A stretch of DNA of 64,000 nt from Pseudomonas fortuita (GCF_026898135.2 NZ_CP114035.2:3699501-3763500), one strand, 5' to 3'. Shown: positions 8,800 through 17,740, counted from the first letter of the stretch. Program-made: numbers and translations. The notes: a model not told the origin generated them from the sequence alone.

Positions 8800-9420
8800 A
8801 TGGCTCGCAGTGTATTGGTAGTAGAGGATGACGCGTTGATTCGAATGCTCGCCTGCGAAGCGCTGGAATCGCTCGACCTCGACGTGCGCAGCTGCGGCTG
8901 CGTCGATGAGGCGATAACGGTGCTGGAAACCACGGCCCGCCTGGATCTCGTGTTGACCGATATCCAGATGCCAGGCCAGCTCGATGGAGTGGACCTCGCG
9001 CACCTGGTCATTGACCGATGGCCGGGCACCGCCGTGATCGTGATGTCGGCCGGCCAACGTGATGCCGGCTCCCGCTTACCCGGGTCTGCTACGTTCCTCT
9101 CAAAACCTTGGACGGTTGGCCAGTTGCTGACTGCTATCGAGCAAACGCTATCTTTCAAAGCAAACGACTTGATGAGGGGTGACTACAGGGTGGACAAAAT
9201 TGCCCAACTGGATGTGGACATGGCGATACTCGGCCAGGTCGCAGACGAGCTTGAACGCCAAATATCGCCCAGCCCCGTAACCAGGCCTTTGGTGATCGCA
9301 TGGCTAACGGAGTGGGCGCGGCAGCCAGGCACCGTGCCGGATTTAGGACGCAACCTGCCCAACCTTCCGCAATCACTCAAGGCAGCCTACCTCAGCTGGA
9401 CCCATCAATGTGAGGGATGA
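8800..9420 (+). CDS. Response regulator with CheY-like receiver and an uncharacterised C-terminal tail
   Basis: 206 residues. The first 120 are a canonical receiver: VLVVEDDALIR acidic pocket, phospho-acceptor Asp in LVLTDIQMPG, and FLSKPW lysine. Residues about 125-206 match no DNA-binding domain I recognise; they run LDVDMAILGQVADELERQISPSPVTRPLVIAWLTEWARQPGTVP and look helical. It is divergent from the HisKA_2 kinase at 6971-8521, its probable phosphodonor. Output could be protein-protein interaction, since no helix-turn-helix is visible. Confidence 0.8.
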   Translation: MARSVLVVEDDALIRMLACEALESLDLDVRSCGCVDEAITVLETTARLDLVLTDIQMPGQLDGVDLAHLVIDRWPGTAVIVMSAGQRDAGSRLPGSATFLSKPWTVGQLLTAIEQTLSFKANDLMRGDYRVDKIAQLDVDMAILGQVADELERQISPSPVTRPLVIAWLTEWARQPGTVPDLGRNLPNLPQSLKAAYLSWTHQCEG

Positions 9421-9437
9421 TCTGCCAGCACTCTCGA

Positions 9438-9474
9438 CCTGTGGGAGCGGGTTCACCCGCAAACAGGCCGGGGC
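9438..9474. repeat. Single REP sequence
   Basis: CCTGTGGGAGCGGGTTCACC followed by CGCAAACAGGCCGGGGC matches the P. putida REP unit. It lies in the short gap between convergent genes and partly serves as a hairpin. Confidence 0.7.
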
Positions 9475-9476
9475 CG

Positions 9477-10364
9477 TTACCCCACCGCCTGCAAGCCGAC
9501 ACACAACTCGAGAAACCGCGCTGCCGCCCTTGAGGGCGTTGCCGCATGTGGCATCAATATGGAAAACCGCCTGACCAACGGCTCAGGGGCAACTTGCAGT
9601 CGGTGCAGGGCCCCATCCTCATGGCGGATCGACATTGCCGACACAAAGCCAACCCCCATCCCCGCACGCACCGCCTCCTTCACCCCTTCCACCCCGGCAA
9701 TCTCCAGCGCTACGCGCATCGCCACACCCTCACGGGCAAACGCGCGCTCGACGACCTGCCGCACACCCGAGCCGCTCTCGCGCAATACCAACGGGTAAGT
9801 GCCCAGCGCCCCCAAGGTCTGCGGACCACTGCCAGCCAGCGGATGACCGCTGGGCACGATGGCAACGATCTCGTCCTCACGCCAGGCTGTCACTTGCGTG
9901 CCCAACGGCAGCTCTTGCCCAGGCGGCCCTTCGATCAGGGCGATGTCGACACTGCCCAGCGCAGCGACGATCTCCGCCGTGTTGCCGTGTGATGTAGTCA
10001 CCAGCACGTCCGGGTGACTGGCATGGAAATCGGCGATCAGGTACGGCAGCAGGTAACTGGCAGGCGTGGTACTGGCACCGATGCGCAAGGTACCGCGCTC
10101 CAGGCCACGCATGGCGTCGCGCAGTGCCTGGGCCTGGCGGAAGGTTTCGCGCAGGCGCTCGGCATGGGCCAACAGCTGTTCGCCGGCTGCCGTCAACCGC
10201 ACCCCCCGCCCGGCGCGCTGATACAGCGGCTCGCCAAAAGCCTCCTGCAACAGCTTGAGCTGGCCGGACACCGCCGGTTGCGACAAATGAAGCGCCTGGG
10301 CCGCATGGCTGATGTTGCCGTGCTCGGCAACGGTGGCAAACGTTATCAGTTGTTCTGGGGTCAT
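9477..10364 (-). CDS. LysR-type regulator next to yeiH (YeiE-like)
   Basis: 295 residues with an N-terminal winged helix (LITFATVAEHGNISHAAQALHLSQPAVSGQLKLLQEAFG) and a LysR substrate-binding domain. It is divergent from the YeiH-family exporter, the same pairing as E. coli yeiE/yeiH, so control of that exporter is likely. An A/T-rich 111-bp gap between them carries two palindromes. No convincing ribosome-binding site precedes the ATG at 10364. Confidence 0.85.
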   Translation of the reverse strand: MTPEQLITFATVAEHGNISHAAQALHLSQPAVSGQLKLLQEAFGEPLYQRAGRGVRLTAAGEQLLAHAERLRETFRQAQALRDAMRGLERGTLRIGASTTPASYLLPYLIADFHASHPDVLVTTSHGNTAEIVAALGSVDIALIEGPPGQELPLGTQVTAWREDEIVAIVPSGHPLAGSGPQTLGALGTYPLVLRESGSGVRQVVERAFAREGVAMRVALEIAGVEGVKEAVRAGMGVGFVSAMSIRHEDGALHRLQVAPEPLVRRFSILMPHAATPSRAAARFLELCVGLQAVG

Positions 10365-10371
10365 GATTTAA

Positions 10372-10394
10372 AAATATCAGCTAAACGGATATTT
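10372..10394. promoter_or_regulatory. LysR-box-like inverted repeat
   Basis: AAATATC-N9-GATATTT is a perfect 7-bp inverted repeat in the AT-rich gap between the LysR gene and yeiH. Size and spacing fit a LysR-type binding site. Confidence 0.5.
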
Positions 10395-10415
10395 GCCATT
10401 TTAAATTACGATTTT

Positions 10416-10429
10416 TTATAAGCTTATAA
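10416..10429. promoter_or_regulatory. Perfect 14-bp palindrome in the yeiH promoter region
   Basis: TTATAAGCTTATAA lies 47 bp upstream of the yeiH start, within an A/T-rich stretch. It may overlap the core promoter or act as a second regulator half-site. Confidence 0.35.
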
Positions 10430-10475
10430 CCCGATTAACGTAGGCCTTGTCGAAACACCTTTCCGGAGGACACAC

Positions 10476-11537
10476 ATGGCCACGGTTCCGTCCAACCCCG
10501 CTTTTACGCCTACCCTCTCTACCCGAGGGCGGCTCAATGGCATCCTGTTCGTCGCGCTGTTCGCGCTTGCGGTCACTCAGCTGGCCGCACTGCCCGCCAT
10601 CGCCAATCTGGGCATCAGCCCGCTGATTGTCGGCATCGTCGCCGGCGCCCTCTACGGCAATGCCTTGCGCGATGGTGTACCGGCCAGCTGGGCAGCCGGC
10701 ATCAACTTTTCGGCCCGCGGCCTGCTGCGCATCGCCGTGGCCTTCTTTGGCCTGCGGGTCAGCCTGCAGGAAATTGCCGAAGTCGGCTGGTCGGGCCTTA
10801 TCGTGTCGCTGCTGGTGGTGTCCAGCACCCTGTTGATCGGCCTGTGGTGCGGCATGAAACTGTTCAAGCTGGACCGCGATACCGCCCTGCTGACCGCCGC
10901 TGGCAGCGCCATCTGCGGTGCCGCCGCCGTGCTGGCCTTCGAGTCGGCACTGCGCAGTGCCCCGCACAAGAGCGCCATGGCCGTCGGCAGCGTGGTGCTG
11001 TTCGGCACCTTGTCGATGTTCCTGTACCCGCTGGCCATCAACGCCGGCTGGCTGCACCTGGACACCCTGGGAGCGGGGCTGTTTCTGGGCGGCACTATCC
11101 ACGAAGTCGCCCAGGTGGTGGGCGCAGCCAGTAATGTCAGCCCTGAAGCCACCCATATCGCCACCATCGTCAAGATGACCCGGGTGATGCTGCTGGTGCC
11201 GGTACTGCTGGTAGTCGGCCTGTGGATCAGCCGCTCGCGCAAGGCTGATCAGGCGCAAGGCAATGGGCGCATTACGATGCCCTGGTTCGCCTTTGGCTTC
11301 CTCGCCCTGGTATTGGTGAATTCTCTGCAGGTACTGCCGGGTAGCGTGACGCAAGCGGTCAATAGCCTCGACACTTTTGCCCTGACCATGGCCATGACTG
11401 CGCTGGGTATGGAAACCCGCTTCAGCCAGATTCGCCAGGCGGGGCCAAAGGCGCTGGCTACCGGGGCGATTCTGAACCTGTGGCTGGTAGGGGGTGGATT
11501 GGCGATTACCCTGGGCGTGCAAAAGCTGTTGGGCTGA
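10476..11537 (+). CDS. yeiH: YeiH/UPF0324 family putative anion (sulfate-type) exporter
   Basis: 353-residue integral membrane protein of the UPF0324 family with about ten hydrophobic segments. Family landmarks include LGISPLIVGIVAGALYGN, FSARGLLRIAVAFFGLRVSL, AGSAICGAAAVLAFE and LGGTIHEVAQVVGAAS. A GGAGG site lies just before the ATG. Members are annotated as sulfate exporters largely by homology; the substrate here is not established. Divergent LysR regulator at 9477. Confidence 0.85.
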   Translation: MATVPSNPAFTPTLSTRGRLNGILFVALFALAVTQLAALPAIANLGISPLIVGIVAGALYGNALRDGVPASWAAGINFSARGLLRIAVAFFGLRVSLQEIAEVGWSGLIVSLLVVSSTLLIGLWCGMKLFKLDRDTALLTAAGSAICGAAAVLAFESALRSAPHKSAMAVGSVVLFGTLSMFLYPLAINAGWLHLDTLGAGLFLGGTIHEVAQVVGAASNVSPEATHIATIVKMTRVMLLVPVLLVVGLWISRSRKADQAQGNGRITMPWFAFGFLALVLVNSLQVLPGSVTQAVNSLDTFALTMAMTALGMETRFSQIRQAGPKALATGAILNLWLVGGGLAITLGVQKLLG

Positions 11538-11549
11538 ATCGGGACCGGG

Positions 11550-11585
11550 TTGGCTTCATCGCGGGGTTGCCCGCGAAGAAGCCAA
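11550..11585. repeat. REP-type hairpin
   Basis: TTGGCTTCATCGCGGGG then TTGCCCGCGAAGAAGCCAA: a degenerate REP forming one stem-loop immediately after the yeiH gene, where it may also act as terminator. Confidence 0.65.
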
Positions 11586-11685
11586 CTCGGTCTCAAGGTT
11601 TTTCACCAGCCCCCTCGTTGCCGCCCACATTTCTCGGTATGGTGTTGTCAAAGAAGGATGTTTTACCCGCACAGGAAAGACTTAG

Positions 11686-13059
11686 ATGCTTCAACGCAAT
11701 GTCATCAATGCATCCGTCAGCCCCAAAGGCAGCCTGGAAACGCTGTCACAACGTGAAGTTCAGCAACTGAGTGAAGTCGGTACTGGTAGCCTTTACACCC
11801 TTTTCCGCCAGTGCGCCCTGGCCATCCTCAACACTGGCGCCCATGTCGACAATGCCAAGACGATCCTCGAGGCCTACAAAGACTTCGAGGTCAAAATCCA
11901 TCAACAAGACCGTGGTGTGCGCCTGGAGCTGCTGAATGCCCCGGCCGATGCCTTCGTCGATGGCGAAATGATCGCCAGCACCCGTGAAATGCTGTTCAGC
12001 GCCCTGCGCGACATCGTTTACACCGAAAGCGAGCTGGCCAGCCAGCGTATCGACCTGGAAAGCTCCCAGGGCATCACTGATTACGTTTTCCATTTGCTGC
12101 GCAACGCGCGCACCCTGCGCCCGGGTGTGGAGCCGAAGATGGTGGTGTGCTGGGGTGGTCACTCGATCAGCAGCGAGGAGTACCAGTACACCAAGAAGGT
12201 CGGCCACGAACTGGGCCTGCGCAAGCTGGACGTGTGCACCGGTTGCGGCCCGGGCGTGATGAAGGGCCCGATGAAGGGCGCCACCATTGCCCACGCCAAG
12301 CAACGCATGCATGGCAGCCGCTACCTTGGCCTGACCGAGCCGGGCATCATCGCCGCCGAGGCGCCCAACCCGATCGTCAACGAGCTGGTGATTCTGCCGG
12401 ACATCGAGAAGCGCCTGGAAGCCTTCGTGCGTGTCGGTCACGGCATCATCATCTTCCCCGGCGGCGCCGGCACAGCCGAGGAGTTCCTGTACCTGCTGGG
12501 CATCCTCATGCACCCCGATAACCAGGACGTGCCGTTCCCGGTGGTGCTCACCGGCCCGCGCAGCGCCGAGCCTTACCTGCAACAGTTGCATGCCTTCGTG
12601 GGCGCCACGCTGGGCGAGGCGGCGCACCGGTTGTACGAAATCATCATTGATGACCCGGCAGAAGTTGCCCGGCACATGGTCGAAGGGCTCAAGGTGGTCA
12701 AACAGTTCCGCCGCGAGCGCAATGATGCCTTCCACTTCAACTGGCTGCTGAAGATCGAGGAGAGTTTCCAGCGCCCGTTCGACCCGACCCACCAGGCAAT
12801 GGCCGAACTGGACCTGCGCCGCGAGCTGCCACCCCATGAGCTGGCTGCCAACCTGCGCCGGGCGTTTTCTGGCGTGGTAGCGGGTAACGTGAAGGACAAG
12901 GGCATCCGCCTGATCGAAGAGCATGGGCCGTACCAGATCCGCGGCGACAGCGCCGTGCTGGACCCGCTGGGCCGGCTGTTGCAAGCCTTCGTTGACCAGC
13001 ATCGCATGAAGTTGCCCGGCGGCGCGGCGTATGTACCTTGCTATCAAGTGGTGACCTGA
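11686..13059 (+). CDS. ppnN: Pyrimidine/purine nucleotide 5'-monophosphate nucleosidase
   Basis: 457-residue LOG-family protein orthologous to E. coli PpnN (YgdH, about 454 residues). It cleaves nucleoside 5'-monophosphates to base and ribose 5-phosphate; in E. coli it is activated by (p)ppGpp. The central Rossmann-type domain carries VVCWGGHSISSEEYQYTKKVG, TGCGPGVMKGPMKGA and the catalytic signature FPGGAGTAEEFLYLLG. Flanking N- and C-terminal domains typical of PpnN are complete. It is a single gene with its own 150-bp upstream region. Confidence 0.92.
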   Translation: MLQRNVINASVSPKGSLETLSQREVQQLSEVGTGSLYTLFRQCALAILNTGAHVDNAKTILEAYKDFEVKIHQQDRGVRLELLNAPADAFVDGEMIASTREMLFSALRDIVYTESELASQRIDLESSQGITDYVFHLLRNARTLRPGVEPKMVVCWGGHSISSEEYQYTKKVGHELGLRKLDVCTGCGPGVMKGPMKGATIAHAKQRMHGSRYLGLTEPGIIAAEAPNPIVNELVILPDIEKRLEAFVRVGHGIIIFPGGAGTAEEFLYLLGILMHPDNQDVPFPVVLTGPRSAEPYLQQLHAFVGATLGEAAHRLYEIIIDDPAEVARHMVEGLKVVKQFRRERNDAFHFNWLLKIEESFQRPFDPTHQAMAELDLRRELPPHELAANLRRAFSGVVAGNVKDKGIRLIEEHGPYQIRGDSAVLDPLGRLLQAFVDQHRMKLPGGAAYVPCYQVVT

Positions 13060-13074
13060 CGGCCTGATACTTCT

Positions 13075-13110
13075 GATCTTGATCTTGATCTTGATCTTGA
13101 TCTTGATCTT
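13075..13110. repeat. Tandem array of six GATCTT units
   Basis: Six perfect consecutive copies of GATCTT, starting 15 bp after the ppnN stop and ending directly against the left arm of the 231-bp inverted repeat. Slippage-prone microsatellite. Confidence 0.95.
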
Positions 13111-13111
13111 C

Positions 13112-13342
13112 GCGACTTCAGGAGGCCGAACGCAGGCCTTGCGAAGGGAGGTGACGGGCATGGATGCCCGTCAAGCGCTGGGCCCCAGGATGGGGCCTGC
13201 AGCGCGGTCCTCCCGGGAGCGAGGCCGGAGTGAGGGGACCCCGGAGCGCAGCGCAGGGGCCGGATGATCGGAGCGCAGCGTTTTTTGGTTACTTTTTGTC
13301 GCGTCTGACAAAAAGTGACTCGCCGTAAGGGCGAAAAGGTGA
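13112..13342. repeat. Left arm of a 231-bp inverted repeat
   Basis: The arm begins GCGACTTCAGGAGGCCGA and ends GGCGAAAAGGTGA. It is the near-exact reverse complement of 13512-13742, with about a dozen scattered substitutions and no net length change. Short open frames inside it lack coding character. The gap 13060-13801 holds this element and no convincing gene. Confidence 0.93.
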
Positions 13343-13397
13343 GTTAGTGTCGCCATCGCAAATGGCCTATGCGCGAGCTAAAAACCAGCACTGTTTC

Positions 13398-13453
13398 GCT
13401 GTTCGCTGTTCGCTGTTCGCTGTTCGCTGTTCGCTGTTCGCTGTTCGCTGTTC
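13398..13453. repeat. Tandem array of eight GCTGTTC units
   Basis: Eight perfect 7-bp units lie in the 169-bp spacer between the inverted-repeat arms. Seven-base periodicity shifts any reading frame, so this is unlikely to be coding. Confidence 0.95.
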
Positions 13454-13511
13454 GCATTCAGGTGTGGGCATCAACAATGAGTCAACATTCATTTTCAAAG
13501 GTGGCGCCAAA

Positions 13512-13742
13512 TCACCTTTCCGCCCTTACGGCGGGTCACTTTTTGTCAAACGCGACAAAAAGTAACCAAAAAACGCTGCGCTCCCATCATCCGGCCCCTA
13601 CGCTGCGCTCCGGGGTCCCCTCGCTCCGGGCTTGCTCCCGGGAGGACCGCGCTGCAGGCCCCATCCTGGGGCCCAGCGCTTGACGGGCATCCATGCCCGT
13701 CACCTCCCTCCGCAAGCCCTGCGCTCGGCCTCCTGAAGTCGC
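13512..13742. repeat. Right arm of the 231-bp inverted repeat
   Basis: Reverse-complement partner of 13112-13342. Beyond it, 13772-13800 carries an A-rich AAGCAAAAAGC-type short repeat running into the stop of the diguanylate cyclase gene. No transposase or target-site duplication is visible. Confidence 0.93.
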
Positions 13743-13801
13743 AATCTGCGTTGCCTGAACTGTCGCGCGCTTAGAAGCAAAAGCAAAAAGCAAAAAGCAG
13801 C

Positions 13802-14968
13802 CTAGTGATTAATGTCAGCCATCGGACGCTCCACAAACCGAATACTGTCGCGCCCACTGCGCTTGGACTGGTACAAGGCCACATCCCCTTGCTCGATCAA
13901 TGCCGCCAGGCTCGCCGGCGGCTGGTCGAACAGGTTCACGCCAATACTCAAGGTAACCGCGTGCGGCGTGGGCACGGTCTTGCCGGCATACTGCTGGAAT
14001 TGCTCGCGCAACAGCCCGCCCAGCTCCATTACCTGCTCGCTACTCGCCCCATTCAACAAGATGACGAACTCATCGCCGCCCAACCGCGCGGCCAGCGCCC
14101 GCTCCGGCAGCACCGTGCGAATCATCTCGCTCAAGGCAACCAGCAAGCGGTCCCCGGCAATATGCCCGTGCAGGTCGTTGACCAGCTTGAAGTTGTCGAT
14201 GTCGATCAGCAGCAACGCCCCAGGCTGCGCCGGGCTCACGTCCTTGAAGAAATGCCCGGCCCGCACCTCCAGCGCACGCCGGTTATACAACGCGGTCAAC
14301 GGGTCGCGGGCTGCCAGCCGGGCAATCCGCTCCTCGCGCCGATAGCGCACGGTGCCGGTCATCGACAAGGCAATCAGCATGATCGCCATCGCCCCCTCGA
14401 CCAAGGAGATCTGGATGATCAGGCCACCAAAGGTGGCCAGGTCAATCAACGTCCCCGGCGTGATGGCAATGCCCGCCTTGGCCACATAGAACAGCCCATG
14501 GATCAGCAACACATAGCGCAGTTGTACTGCCCCCACACTCAGCGACTTGCCATGGGGCCGCAGCAGGGAGCTGGCCTTGAGCGTCAGCGACGCCACCAGC
14601 AACGAGTTGACCATCAGCATCACCTTCGACCACTGCGGCCCTACAGGCAGCAACAGCAAGGCGAACCAGACCACCACAATCATTAGCCAGCCCCGCGACA
14701 AGCGGTCCTGGGTAAAACGCAATACGCCCGTCAGGAAGAACCCGTGCGCCACCACCAGCAAACCGTTGGCGAACCAGATGCCGATGAACAACAACCCAGA
14801 CCCGCGCAACAAGGCCAAAACACAACCGACAGTAATCGTGGCAAAGCCGGCGCTCCAGAACAGCAAGGAGGTTTCGCGGACACTGCGCCACTCAATCGCC
14901 AGGTACAGGGCAGCCGCCGCTGCCAGGGCGACCGAGATGGTCAGCATCGTGGGTGGATCTAGCGCCAT
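13802..14968 (-). CDS. Membrane-anchored GGDEF diguanylate cyclase
   Basis: 388 residues. About six to seven hydrophobic helices fill residues 5-215, then a GGDEF domain from about 220. The active-site loop is RLGGDEFVIL and the substrate region reads IDIDNFKLVNDLHGHIAGDRLL, so cyclic-di-GMP synthesis is expected. The position of the RxxD inhibitory site reads RALA, so classical product feedback is probably absent. The membrane part is not a recognised sensory domain. Single gene, bordered on the right by a 254-bp gap before pssA in which I see no feature. Confidence 0.88.
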   Translation of the reverse strand: MALDPPTMLTISVALAAAAALYLAIEWRSVRETSLLFWSAGFATITVGCVLALLRGSGLLFIGIWFANGLLVVAHGFFLTGVLRFTQDRLSRGWLMIVVVWFALLLLPVGPQWSKVMLMVNSLLVASLTLKASSLLRPHGKSLSVGAVQLRYVLLIHGLFYVAKAGIAITPGTLIDLATFGGLIIQISLVEGAMAIMLIALSMTGTVRYRREERIARLAARDPLTALYNRRALEVRAGHFFKDVSPAQPGALLLIDIDNFKLVNDLHGHIAGDRLLVALSEMIRTVLPERALAARLGGDEFVILLNGASSEQVMELGGLLREQFQQYAGKTVPTPHAVTLSIGVNLFDQPPASLAALIEQGDVALYQSKRSGRDSIRFVERPMADINH

Positions 14969-15222
14969 ATACGCTTTGGCCTATCTGGTTAACGAAGAAA
15001 GGGCCCGATTGTATGCGCTCGTGATGATTTTTCAGAGGGGCCTTGTACGGTTGACTGCAAATGATAGCCCAGCCCCCAACGGAGGGCTCACGCAGGTAAC
15101 ATCATATTGACATCAAGGCACCGCGTGCACCACCGAAATCGCGGTGCCCTCGCCCCCTTGATGCCTGAAAGCAAACTCACCCGTTGCCCCCAAAAAAGCA
15201 CGGCAGTGCCTGGCGCAGTGCC

Positions 15223-16551
15223 TCAGAGCACGCGCTTGATCAACGGTTCCAAACGGCTGAAACGCAAGCGCCGCAGAAATTTGCGGACCTCCTTGGGATG
15301 CTCGGCCTTCACGCCCAGCGCCTCTGCCGAACCAATCTTCGGCGCATGCCGGCGTAGCGCGTTCAACTCCGCTTCCCTCGGCGTCAGCCATTGCCCGTGC
15401 GGGTCATCGATCAGCAGGCCGTTCTCCAGGTCCAGGTTGAACCCGCGCGGGTTCAGGTTGTTGCCGGTCAGCAACGAATAGCGCTGGTCGACCCACACGC
15501 CCTTGGCATGAAAGGTATGCCCAGGATCGTTCCAGATGCGTACCTGTAACTGGCCGCTGGCAATGGCGGCATGGCGGCGCCGGGCGAAGGCACGCAGGTT
15601 GTCTTCATACAGATAAGGCAAGGCGCCACTGGCGCTGAACGGCTCGCCAGGGGCGATATAGAAGTCATTGGCCGTGCGATCGCCGACAATCAGCTCAACC
15701 TGCACACCACGCTCCAGCGCATGGTCAAGCTCGCGCATCACCACCCGCGGGGGGTTGAAATACGGCGTACTGATGATGAGTTGCGTGCGCGCCGCCGCCA
15801 ACAAGGCGCACAGCGCCCGGTTCAGCGGGTTGCCACGGCCCACGCCCAACAGCGGAATAACCCGCAGCCCTTCCCCTGCCATGCTGGCCGGTGCCTCGTA
15901 TGCCATGCGCCGCAACCGCGCACGCAAGCGCCGGATGTCGCCGCGCAGGCTACGGGTGGCAGGTGGCGCAGGCAAGTCGAGGCGCGGTGTGGCGGTGTGG
16001 TGCAGCAGGCGCCGCACCAGGTCGACCATGGCATCGGCCAGCCCCGGGGACTGGAACAGGTGGTAGCGGTCCAGGCGATAACGGTCGAAGCGGTGCAGGT
16101 ACACGTTGTTCAGGCTGGCGCCGGTGTAGATCACGCAGTCGTCGATGATGCTGCCCTTCAGGTGCAACACGCCGAACAGCTCGCGGGTCTGCACCGGCAC
16201 CCCATGAATCACGATATCCAGCCCACGCAACTGGCGTTGGGCCTGATACCAGGCGGCGTTACCCGGCTGGGGCCCGCCCCCCAGCAGACCACGGCGGGCA
16301 CGAAACCAGTCGACCACAATGGTGATTTCCAGGCCTGGTCGCTCGGCCTTGACCTGGTACAACGCATCCAGCACTTCCTGGCCTGCCTCGTCTTCCTGCA
16401 GGTACAGGGCGACGATGACGATGCGCCGGGTCGCGGCGTGGATGCGTTCGAGCAAGCAGGCGCGGTATGCCTTGGCATCCGGCAGCACCTGGATCGACTC
16501 GGGCGACATGGCGTAGCCTGGCAATGCCGCCAGCATGGTTTCGGGGTTCAC
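15223..16551 (-). CDS. pssA: CDP-diacylglycerol-serine O-phosphatidyltransferase, PLD type
   Basis: 442-residue phospholipase-D-superfamily enzyme close in size to E. coli PssA. Two HxKx4D catalytic motifs are intact: His130/Lys132/Asp137 in HLKGSIIDD and His348/Lys350/Asp355 in HAKGVWVDQ. It makes phosphatidylserine, precursor of phosphatidylethanolamine, at the inner face of the membrane. Translation probably starts at GTG 16551, which has GAAGG about 9 bases upstream. It is divergent from the AraC-family regulator. Confidence 0.88.
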   Translation of the reverse strand: MNPETMLAALPGYAMSPESIQVLPDAKAYRACLLERIHAATRRIVIVALYLQEDEAGQEVLDALYQVKAERPGLEITIVVDWFRARRGLLGGGPQPGNAAWYQAQRQLRGLDIVIHGVPVQTRELFGVLHLKGSIIDDCVIYTGASLNNVYLHRFDRYRLDRYHLFQSPGLADAMVDLVRRLLHHTATPRLDLPAPPATRSLRGDIRRLRARLRRMAYEAPASMAGEGLRVIPLLGVGRGNPLNRALCALLAAARTQLIISTPYFNPPRVVMRELDHALERGVQVELIVGDRTANDFYIAPGEPFSASGALPYLYEDNLRAFARRRHAAIASGQLQVRIWNDPGHTFHAKGVWVDQRYSLLTGNNLNPRGFNLDLENGLLIDDPHGQWLTPREAELNALRRHAPKIGSAEALGVKAEHPKEVRKFLRRLRFSRLEPLIKRVL

Positions 16552-16732
16552 GAACGATCACCTTCTCTGTGCAATCACTGTCGGCCCTGCCAGCCGGCGG
16601 GGCCATTCCTGGCCGCTGCGCCCGGGGTGTAAGATCGAGCCGGCAACGACCTATAACAACAAGAACCACGCGAGGCTGTATTTTCTCACTGCCCCTGACG
16701 AACTATGCCTCAGCTTGCACAGGAACAGCGCA

Positions 16733-17740
16733 ATGGTCTACCCCGCTTCTGCAAACCTATCGCCCTCTATTGTAAAGAGTTGTTCGGTAAAGACGTTCGG
16801 CTTTCTGATTTTGCCCAACTTCACCACCATCGGCCTGGCGTCGGCGGTGGAAACCCTGCGCATGGCCAACCTGGCCGCACGCAAACCACTGTTTCGCAGC
16901 GTGCTGATTGCCGCAGACGAGGCGCCAGTGGTCGCCAGCAACGGCATGCGGGTACTGCCTGACTACGGCATCGCCAACGCCCCCCAGCTGGATGCGCTGC
17001 TGGTGGTCGGGGCCAACCCGATCGACCGGGGCCGTAGCAGCCGCCCGCTGATCGACTGGTTGCGCAAGCTGGCCCGCCAGCACCTGCCATTGGGTGGTAT
17101 CTGCACCGGGAGCTACCTGTTGGCCAAGGCCGAACTGCTCAAAGGCTACCGCTGCACCATCCATTGGGAAGACCTGCCGACACTGCAGGCGCACTTCCCC
17201 GGCATTGTCATTTCCAGCCAGCTGTTCGAACTGGACCGCGACCGCTATACCTGCTCGGGCGGTGTGGCAGCCATGGACATGATGCTGCAACTGGTGGCGC
17301 GCGAGCCCGGGGGTCAGGACATTGCGGCCAAGGCGGCCGAGTTATTGCTGTGCGACCGGGTGCGGGGCGAGCGTGATCGCCAGCGGGTACCGCTGCGCAC
17401 CCTGCTTGGCAGCGCCCAACCCAAGCTGAGCCAGGTGGTGGCGATCATGGAGGCCAACCTGGAGGAACCATTGGGGCTCGAGGAGCTTGCCAGCCTCAAC
17501 GAGGTCACCGTGCGCCAACTGGAGCGGCTGTTCCATAAATACCTGCAGCGCACGCCCAGCCAGTACTACCTGGAGCTGCGGCTGTCGCGGGCGCGGGAGT
17601 TGCTGCTGCGCAGTGACGTGCAGGTGCGCGAGGTGGCGCTGGCCTGCGGGTTCAGCTCGCCGGCGCACTTTTCCAAGAGCTACAGCCGGTTCTTTGGCTT
17701 GTCGCCGCTGGGGGAGCGGCGGCAGGCTTCGCTGCATTAA
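16733..17740 (+). CDS. GlxA-type AraC regulator with DJ-1/PfpI-like domain
   Basis: 335 residues. The N-terminal part (about 20-190) is a class I amidotransferase/DJ-1-like ligand domain (FGFLILPNFTTIGLASAVETLRMAN, GGICTGSYLLAKAELL). The C-terminal part holds two AraC helix-turn-helix motifs (LEELASLNEVTVRQLERLFHKYLQRTPSQYYLELRL and VREVALACGFSSPAHFSKSYSRFFG). Start ATG 16733 has AGGA 8 bases before; the frame is open further upstream but lacks a site. Pseudomonas members such as GbdR and CdhR sense quaternary amines. It is next to an MHS transporter and creatinase, so it may control creatine use. Confidence 0.85.
   Translation: MVYPASANLSPSIVKSCSVKTFGFLILPNFTTIGLASAVETLRMANLAARKPLFRSVLIAADEAPVVASNGMRVLPDYGIANAPQLDALLVVGANPIDRGRSSRPLIDWLRKLARQHLPLGGICTGSYLLAKAELLKGYRCTIHWEDLPTLQAHFPGIVISSQLFELDRDRYTCSGGVAAMDMMLQLVAREPGGQDIAAKAAELLLCDRVRGERDRQRVPLRTLLGSAQPKLSQVVAIMEANLEEPLGLEELASLNEVTVRQLERLFHKYLQRTPSQYYLELRLSRARELLLRSDVQVREVALACGFSSPAHFSKSYSRFFGLSPLGERRQASLH

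Noticed and set aside
13398..13453. Possible CRISPR array
   Set aside because: Units are 7 bp and contiguous, with no spacers and no cas genes nearby.
13369..13683. Open frames across the inverted repeat and 7-bp array
   Set aside because: They run through tandem repeats and both arms, have no ribosome-binding site and no family similarity; they are frames opened by repeat composition.
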